NCBI GenBank assembly: GCA_030533445.1
Contig: JARPUW010000300.1
Location: 1-64,000, forward strand
DNA: 64,000 nt
Direction of reading: 5' to 3'
DNA from: Cyprinodon diabolis
Taxonomy: Eukaryota > Chordata > Actinopteri > Cyprinodontiformes > Cyprinodontidae
Within the stretch, counting starts at the first letter, position 1, and each line of letters begins with the position of its first letter. Positions 57,587 to 64,000 of this stretch are shown here, piece by piece. The notes beneath the pieces were generated by a model. That model made no database searches. It had not been told where the DNA came from and saw only the letters and a list, made by a program, of their open reading frames with translations. The translations under genes were made by a program, and so were the position numbers.

Positions 57587-59606
57587 AGGCTTTTATTTTG
57601 TAGGGTCCCTGGAGTCTTATTTTGAAAGTCTATCAGTGCTGAGTGGCAAGGGAAGTGTCATGGACAGCAGTCATATAGTATCCATTTCCCAATGTTAAAT
57701 CAGTCCTTTCACCCTCCATTAGATTAATATGTGCTGTTTAAAACAGCAGAGGTAAAATCTGTTTGAAGCTTGGTAACCTTGACAACGCTTAACGAGCCTC
57801 TCACTGACACAGACAACAGCTGCACTCACTATTGGTTTCTTCTTCCCAGGCTTTTTTGTATGGGAAGAACGGCACCGAACAAACGACTACTGATCAAAAA
57901 CCGTATGAGTTATTCAAAAAACATTTTCACCATGAGCATCAGCAATCCTTCGACTCCAACTATACCAACTTTGGTGTATGTGTGTCATTCAGAAAAATAT
58001 TTATGACGAGTTGAAAACACATAGTCTGATTCGTTTCTCTCCCATCTTCAGCTCAAAAAGAATAGAGAAAGGCTGAAACTCTCATCGACTTTAGGTTGGT
58101 CTGGAGGGTTTTTAAGGAAAAGTATTAATCCTACCGTAATTCCGAAGACATTGTGTGAGTCCAGAGGTTTCAGTCTACAAACTGACCAAAAATGGTGACT
58201 GTAGCTCCAAATATGTGGCCGTGAGGGCGAGAATAAGATGTTTGATCTTAAAAGAATGGCCGCCTCACACTAAGATTTCAGCAGCTGCACTCTAGCAGGC
58301 TGCTGCAGAAGCTAACTGTCAGCTAGCTTCCAGGTGCTTACCCTCCGAACAAACGACTGCTGAGCAAAAACCGTAAAAGATATCTGAAAAATTCTTTCAG
58401 TGAAAGCAACATCTATCCTTTGTCTCAGACTGGGGTAACCTTCATGTCTGTAGGTCTTTCACAACCCAAAACGAAGCACAAACAAAATGGTTGGCCCACC
58501 TGCTCCTCCCTTTGTTTGAACTGCAGGACCTCACTCTCACTCACCTTTTAGCTGCTAAAGCACCCCTCCGAACAAACGACTGCTGAGTAAAAACCGTAAA
58601 AGGTATCTGAAAAATTATTTTTATCTAAGCGACAGCTATATCTTGTCTTCAATTGGAGTAACTTTCATGGCTGTAGGTCATCTACAACCTGAATGGGAAG
58701 AGAAAGAAAAAGAAAAAACGTTTTGTCACACCTGATCTTCTAATTGAGCTAGCTGCAGCAGGACACTCTCCCCCAGCTTTCAGCTGCTTAAAATGTCCTC
58801 CGAACAAACGACTGCTGAGCAAAAACCGTATGAGTTATTCAAAATATTTTTTCACCGTGAGCGTCAGCCATCCTTCGACTCCAACTATGCCAACTTTGGT
58901 GTATGTGTGTCATTCAGAAAAATATTTATGACGAGTTTAAAACACATAGTCTGATTCGTTTTTCTCCCCTCTTCTGCTCCAAAACCAATGAAAAACGGCT
59001 CTGATTTTCATCGACTTTAGGTCGGTCTGGAGGGTTTTTAAGGAAAAGTATTAATCCTACCGTAATTCCGAAGATATTGTGTGGGTCCAGAGATTTCAGT
59101 CTACAAACTGACCAAAAATGGTGACTCTAGCTATAAATATGTGGCCGTGAGGGCGAGTTTAAAATGTTTTTTTGTGTTTAAAAAACGCCTGCCTCACACT
59201 CTAGCTTTTCAGTTGCTCCACTCTAGCAGGCTGGATTTTGCTAAAACTTTGTGGCGCTTGAGGTCTGATTATACAAAAACCGTAGCAGTTATCAACATAC
59301 CGTCTTCAGTTTTAAATAGACGAAGGATTTATCTACAAACTGAGCTTCAAACTGTTTTTCTAGGTGAATGTATGCCGACACAGTGAAGTGCTGTTTTTTA
59401 TGCTTTTTTTTTCCTCTCCCCATTCATTTCCTATGGGATTTTTTTGCGACGTTTTCGCTAATAATTCGCAAACCTTCGGACTAATGAGAAAGTTTTATAC
59501 AAGCACACATCACCCCATTGGTCCCGACGCGTGTGCCAACTTTGGGCCCGATCCGCCAAACCGTGCGGGACTAGTTACGTGCCGAAGTTTTGGGTATACG
59601 GGAGAA

Positions 59607-59685
59607 TTATAATAATAATAATAATACGCGGAATAAATATGTGCAATAGTAGTAGGTGGGCCATGCCTTCGGCATGTGGCCCCCC
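59607..59685. repeat. AAT tract with one hairpin module, unit 19
   Basis: One module lies at 59626-59685, in the same layout as unit 8. Confidence 0.92.
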
Positions 59686-59958
59686 AACTAGAAAATTTCT
59701 AAAGAAATTTTGAGGGGGGCCACCTACTGCCCGTCTGGGGAACCGGGCCAATACGGCCCTGGCAAGTGACGTCGGGGCTCCCCAGACCAACTGCTTACGA
59801 CTTTGAGGGCTGCTGAGGGAAGGAAAGAGGGCAAGTTCATGGGCAAAGAGAGCTGTGTGCCACTTGTGCTGAAATCTGGGAAATAGACGTGCACAGCGTA
59901 TGATGCACAAGGGTAATATGGGTTGTCCATATTGAAACACAGTGGGTAAAGCCCAGTT

Positions 59959-60196
59959 GGCGGGCTTCGCCCGCCTGCTAGGAGCCATCTCAGTGAAGAA
60001 AAAAATCACCAATGGCGGGCTCTGCCCGCCTTCTAAGAGCCATTGCAGTGATGAAATCACCAATGGCGGGCTCCGCCCGCCTGCTAAGAGCCATTGCAGT
60101 GATGTAATCACCTTTGGCGGGCTCCGCCCGCCTGTTACCATTGGCGGGCTCCGCCCGCCTTCTAAGAGCCATTGCAGTGATGAAATCACCAATGGC
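59959..60196. repeat. GC-box palindrome cluster, unit 19 (five boxes, A type)
   Basis: It is the standard A form. Confidence 0.92.
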
Positions 60197-62846
60197 AATG
60201 AGCAATATGCCAGAATGTATGAGTGTGTATAAGGAAGAGGCTTTTATTCTGTAGAGTCCTTGTAGTCTTATTTTGAAAGTCTATCATGAATGTGCATCAA
60301 AAGATGGGTCACGCCCAGCAGTGATATAGAATCCATTTCCAAATGTTAAATCACTGGTTTTCCATGTTATTAGGTGAATAGTTGCTGTATTACAGAGTAA
60401 ATGGGAGACTTTTATTGTGAAATTTGCTCTGGGTGTGTTTTGAAAAGGTCACTAGAGTCTAATAAAAACAACCTGGAAGAGTTTGGGTCATAATGTTGAG
60501 CCATTTGCATCAATTAATGCATTAGTATAATCTAGAGGCTTTTATTTTGTAGGGTCCCTGGAGTCTTATTTTGAAAGTCCAACAGAGTTGTGTTTATAGA
60601 AAATGTTCAGACCCGTCAATGATAGTTGATTACTTTCCAATCGTTAAATCACTCTTTTTCCATGTTATTAGGGCAGCAGATGAAGCGGAAATGGGAGGCT
60701 TTTATTTTGAAATTTGCTATAGGGTGTGTTTTAAACAGTCTCCTAGAGTCTATTCTCTAAAACGGGGTTGAGTTTGGGTCATAATGTTGAGCCATATAGG
60801 GCAATAAATATATGTAAAAAATATAGAGGCTTTTATTTTGTAGGGTCCCTGGAGTCTTATTTTGAAAGTCTATCAGTGCTGAGTGGCAAGGGAAGTGTCA
60901 TGGACAGCAGTCATATAGTATCCATTTCCCAATGTTAAATCAGTCCTTTCACCCTCCATTAGATTAATATGTGCTGTTAAAAACAGCAGAGGTAAAATCT
61001 GTTTGAAGCTTGGTAACCTTGACAACGCTTAACGAGCCTCTCACTGACACAGACAACAGCTGCACTCACTATTGGTTTCTTCTTCCCAGGCTTTTTTGTA
61101 TGGGAAGAACGGCACCGAACAAACGACTACTGATCAAAAACCGTATGAGTTATTCAAAAAACATTTTCACCATGAGCATCAGCAATCCTTCGACTCCAAC
61201 TATACCAACTTTGGTGTATGTGTGTCATTCAGAAAAAATATTTATGACGAGTGAAAACACATAGTGTGATTCGTTTCTCTCCCATCTTCAGCTCAAAAAG
61301 AATAGAGAAAGGCTGAAACTCTCATCGACTTTAGGTTGGTCTGGAGGGTTTTTAAGGAAAAGTATTAATCCTACCGTAATTCCGAAGACATTGTGTGAGT
61401 CCAGAGGTTTCAGTCTACAAACTGACCAAAAATGGTGACTGTAGCTCCAAATATGTGGCCGTGAGGGCGAGAATAAGATGTTTGATCTTAAAAAAATGGC
61501 CGCCTCACACTAAGATTTCAGCAGCTGCACTCTAGCAGGCTGCTGCAGAAGCTAACTGTCAGCTAGCTTCCAGGTGCTTACCCTCCGAACAAACGACTGC
61601 TGAGCAAAAACCGTAAAAGATATCTGAAAAATTCTTTCAGTGAAAGCAACATCTATCCTTTGTCTCAGACTGGGGTAACCTTCATGTCTGTAGGTCTTTC
61701 ACAACCCAAAACGAAGCACAAACAAAATGGTTGGCCCACCTGCTCCTCCCTTTGTTTGAACTGCAGGACCTCACTCTCACTCACCTTTTAGCTGCTAAAG
61801 CACCCCTCCGAACAAACGACTGCTGAGTAAAAACCGTAAAAGGTATCTGAAAAATTCTTTTTATCTAAGCGACAGCTATATCTTGTCTTCAATTGGAGTA
61901 ACTTTCATGGCTGTAGGTCATCTACAAACTGAATGGGAAGAGAAAGAAAAAGAAAAAACGTTTCATCACACCTAAGCTTCTAATTGAGCTAGCTGCAGCA
62001 GGTCACTGTCACTCAGCTTTCAGGTGCTTAAAATGTCCTCCGAACAAACGACTGCTGAGCAAAAACCGTATGAGTTATTCAAAAAATTTTTTCACCGTGA
62101 GCGTCAGTCATCCTTCGACTCCAACTATGCCAACTTTGGTGTATGTGTGTCATTCAGAAAAATATTTATGACGAGTTTAAAACACATAGTCTGATTCGTT
62201 TTTCTCCCCTCTTCTGCTCCAAAACCAATGAAAAACGGCTCTGATTTTCATCGACTTTAGGTCGGTCTGGAGGGTTTTTAAGGAAAAGTATTAATCCTAC
62301 CGTAATTCCGAAGATATTGTGTGGGTCCAGAGATTTCAGTCTACAAACTGACCAAAAATGGTGACTCTAGCTATAAATATGTGGCCGTGAGGGCGAGTTT
62401 AAAATGTTTTTTTGTGTTTAAAAAACGCCTGCCTCACACTCTAGCTTTTCAGTTGCTCCACTCTAGCAGGCTGGATTTTGCTAAAACTTTGTGGCGCTTG
62501 AGGTCTGATTATACAAAAACCGTAGCAGTTATCAACATACCGTCTTCAGTTTTAAATAGACGAAGGATTTATCTACAAACTGAGCTTCAAACTGTTTTTC
62601 TAGGTGAATGTATGCCGACACAGTGAAGTGCTGTTTTTTATGCTTTTTTTTTCCTCTCCCCATTCATTTCCTATGGGATTTTTTTGCGACGTTTTCGCTA
62701 ATAATTCGCAAACCTTCGGACTAATGAGAAAGTTTTATACAAGCACACATCACCCCATTGGTCCCGACGCGTGTGCCAACTTTGGGCCCGATCCGCCAAA
62801 CCGTGCGGGACTAGTTACGCGCCGAAGTTTTGGGTATACGGGAGAA

Positions 62847-62919
62847 TTATAATAATAATACGCGGAATAAATATGTGCAATAGTAGTAGGTGGGCCATGC
62901 CTTCGGCATGTGGCCCCCC
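62847..62919. repeat. AAT tract with one hairpin module, unit 20
   Basis: One module at 62860-62919 follows the shortest AAT run of any module-bearing unit. Confidence 0.92.
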
Positions 62920-63192
62920 AACTAGAAAATTTCTAAAGAAATTTTGAGGGGGGCCACCTACTGCCCGTCTGGGGAACAGGGCCAATACGGCCCTGGCAAG
63001 TGATGTCGGGGCTCCCCAGACCAACTGCTTACGCCTTTGAGGGCTGCTGAGGGAAGGAAAGAGGGCTAGGTCATGGGCAAAGAGAGCTGTGTGCCACTTG
63101 TGCTGAAATCTGGGAAATAGACGTGCACAGCGTATGATGCAAAAGGGTAATATGGGTTGTCCATATTGAACCGCAGTGGGTAAAGCTCAGTT

Positions 63193-63403
63193 GGTGGGCT
63201 CCGCCCGCCTGCTAGGAGCCCTTGCAGCGATGAAAAAAATCACCAATGGCGGGCTCTGCCCGCCTGCTAAGAGCCATTGCAGTGATGAAATCACCAATGG
63301 CGGGCTCCGCCCGCCTTCTAAGAGCCATTGCAGTGATGAAATCACCAATGGCGGGCTCCGCCCGCCTTCTAAGAGCCATTGCAGTGATGAAATTACAAAT
63401 GGC
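63193..63403. repeat. GC-box palindrome cluster, unit 20 (four boxes, C type)
   Basis: It is as unit 9 except that the first box is GGTGGGCTCCGCCCGCC, as in the B type. The C form may be a B first box joined to duplicated standard boxes. Confidence 0.92.
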
Positions 63404-64000
63404 AATGAGCAATATGCCAGAATGTATGAGTGTGTATAAGGAAGAGGCTTTTATTCTGTAGAGTCCCTGGAGTCTTATTTTGAAAGTCTATCATGGAAGT
63501 GCATCTAAAGATGGGTCATGCCCAGCAGTTATATAGAATCAATTTCCAAATGTTAAATCACTGGTTTTCCATGTTATTAGGTGAATAGTTGCTGTATTAC
63601 AGAGTAAATGGGAGACTTTTATTGTGAAATTTGCTCTGGGTGTGTTTTGAAAAGGTCACTAGAGTCTAATAAAAACAACCTGGAAGAGTTTGGGTCATAA
63701 TGTTGAGCCATTTGCATCAATTAATGCATTAGTATAATCTAGAGGCTTTTATTTTGTAGGGTCGCTGGAGTCTTATTTTGAAAGTCCAACAGAGTTGTGT
63801 TTATAGAAAATGTTCAGACCCGTCAATGATAGTTGATTACTTTCCAATCGTTAAATCACTGTTTTTCCATGTTATTAGGGCAGTAGATGAAGCGGAAATG
63901 GGAGGCTTTTATTTTGAAATTTGCTATAGGGTGTGTTTTAAACAGTCTCCTAGAGTCTATTCTCTAAAACGGGGTTGAGTTTGGGTCATAATATTGAGCC

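Larger units (their letters stand above)
57587..60826. repeat. Satellite unit 19 (3,240 bp; one module)
   Basis: The head has the full C' and A variant set seen in units 4, 8 and 12. Private tail changes include GCTTACGACTTTG and, in D2, GGGCAGCAGATG. The ~290-bp pair starts at 60238. Confidence 0.94.
1..64000. repeat. Tandem satellite array, ~3.2-kb unit, 20 copies
   Basis: The same long sequence recurs head to tail across the whole window, always in the same orientation. Counting from the AGGCTTTTATTTT site that opens the window, copies begin at 1, 3238, 6570, 9736, 13048, 16245, 19513, 22680, 25921, 29060, 32605, 35772, 38941, 42432, 44820, 48054, 51223, 54420, 57587 and 60827. Neither edge leaves the array, so its full length is unknown. 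Most length differences come from two places: the AAT/hairpin-module tract and the GC-box cluster. Unit 14 differs by a large internal deletion. There is no unique spacer between copies. The choice of unit start is arbitrary; recombination evidence suggests the AAT junction is the more natural boundary. No known satellite name is claimed. Confidence 0.97.
60827..64000. repeat. Satellite unit 20 (cut by window end; 3,174 bp seen)
   Basis: About 34 bp are missing at the right edge by comparison with other units. Head variants are private (CTGTTAAAAACAGC, AGAAAAAATATTTATG with GAGTGAAAAC, CATAGTGTGATTCG). The tail is C type as in unit 9. The ~290-bp pair starts at 63445, and the second copy has GGGTCGCTGGAG and CATAATATTGAGCC as in unit 13. 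Confidence 0.93.

Overview
The whole window is one head-to-tail tandem satellite array. I see no protein-coding gene, rRNA, tRNA, CRISPR array or autonomous transposon in it. About 20 copies of a unit of roughly 3.2 kb run in the same direction from the first base to the last. With the unit start set at a recurring AGGCTTTTATTTT site, 19 copies are complete (2,388 to 3,545 bp, most 3,139 to 3,332) and the twentieth is cut by the window end. The organism is a eukaryote. A teleost fish is my best guess, because the part of each unit that ends in an AAT-trinucleotide run plus a GC-rich hairpin module resembles dispersed repeats I remember from fish genomes. I could not check this against a repeat library.

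Each unit is built from smaller, older repeats. In order, using unit 1 coordinates: (i) a truncated copy of a ~290-bp repeat (1-185); (ii) seven diverged ~230-bp monomers (about 186-1790) phased by an ACCGT core, of types A-B-C-C'-A-B-D, so that A-B recurs after four monomers (924-925 bp); (iii) a T-rich, then CpG-containing, tail (about 1790-2020); (iv) an (AAT)n tract carrying 0 to 6 copies of a 60-bp hairpin module; (v) an AT-rich perfect hairpin and a GC-rich stem region (2102-2350); (vi) a cluster of 3 to 5 GC-rich palindromic boxes alternating with a second hairpin (2369-2606); (vii) two full copies of the ~290-bp repeat (2648-3237).

The units are not interchangeable. They carry linked variants that show how the array evolves. 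A 'B-type' GC-box tail is always followed, across the unit boundary, by a variant head (TTATTAAAA form). In four of the five cases, that cassette or its immediate B-type repeat is followed by an A-type tail joined to a head with a variant fourth monomer. This gives a four-unit (~13 kb) higher-order pattern: variant heads sit in units 4, 8, 12, 16 and then 19. Haplotype switches between otherwise matching units fall repeatedly at the AAT/hairpin-module junction, which therefore looks like the usual exchange point. Unit 14 lacks one four-monomer block of 924 bp and has a visible homologous junction.

The system here is structural: a nested satellite (monomer, four-monomer block, 3.2-kb unit, four-unit group) with many hairpins. 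Nothing in the sequence shows whether it is transcribed, centromeric, subtelomeric or sex-linked. All alignments were made by eye.
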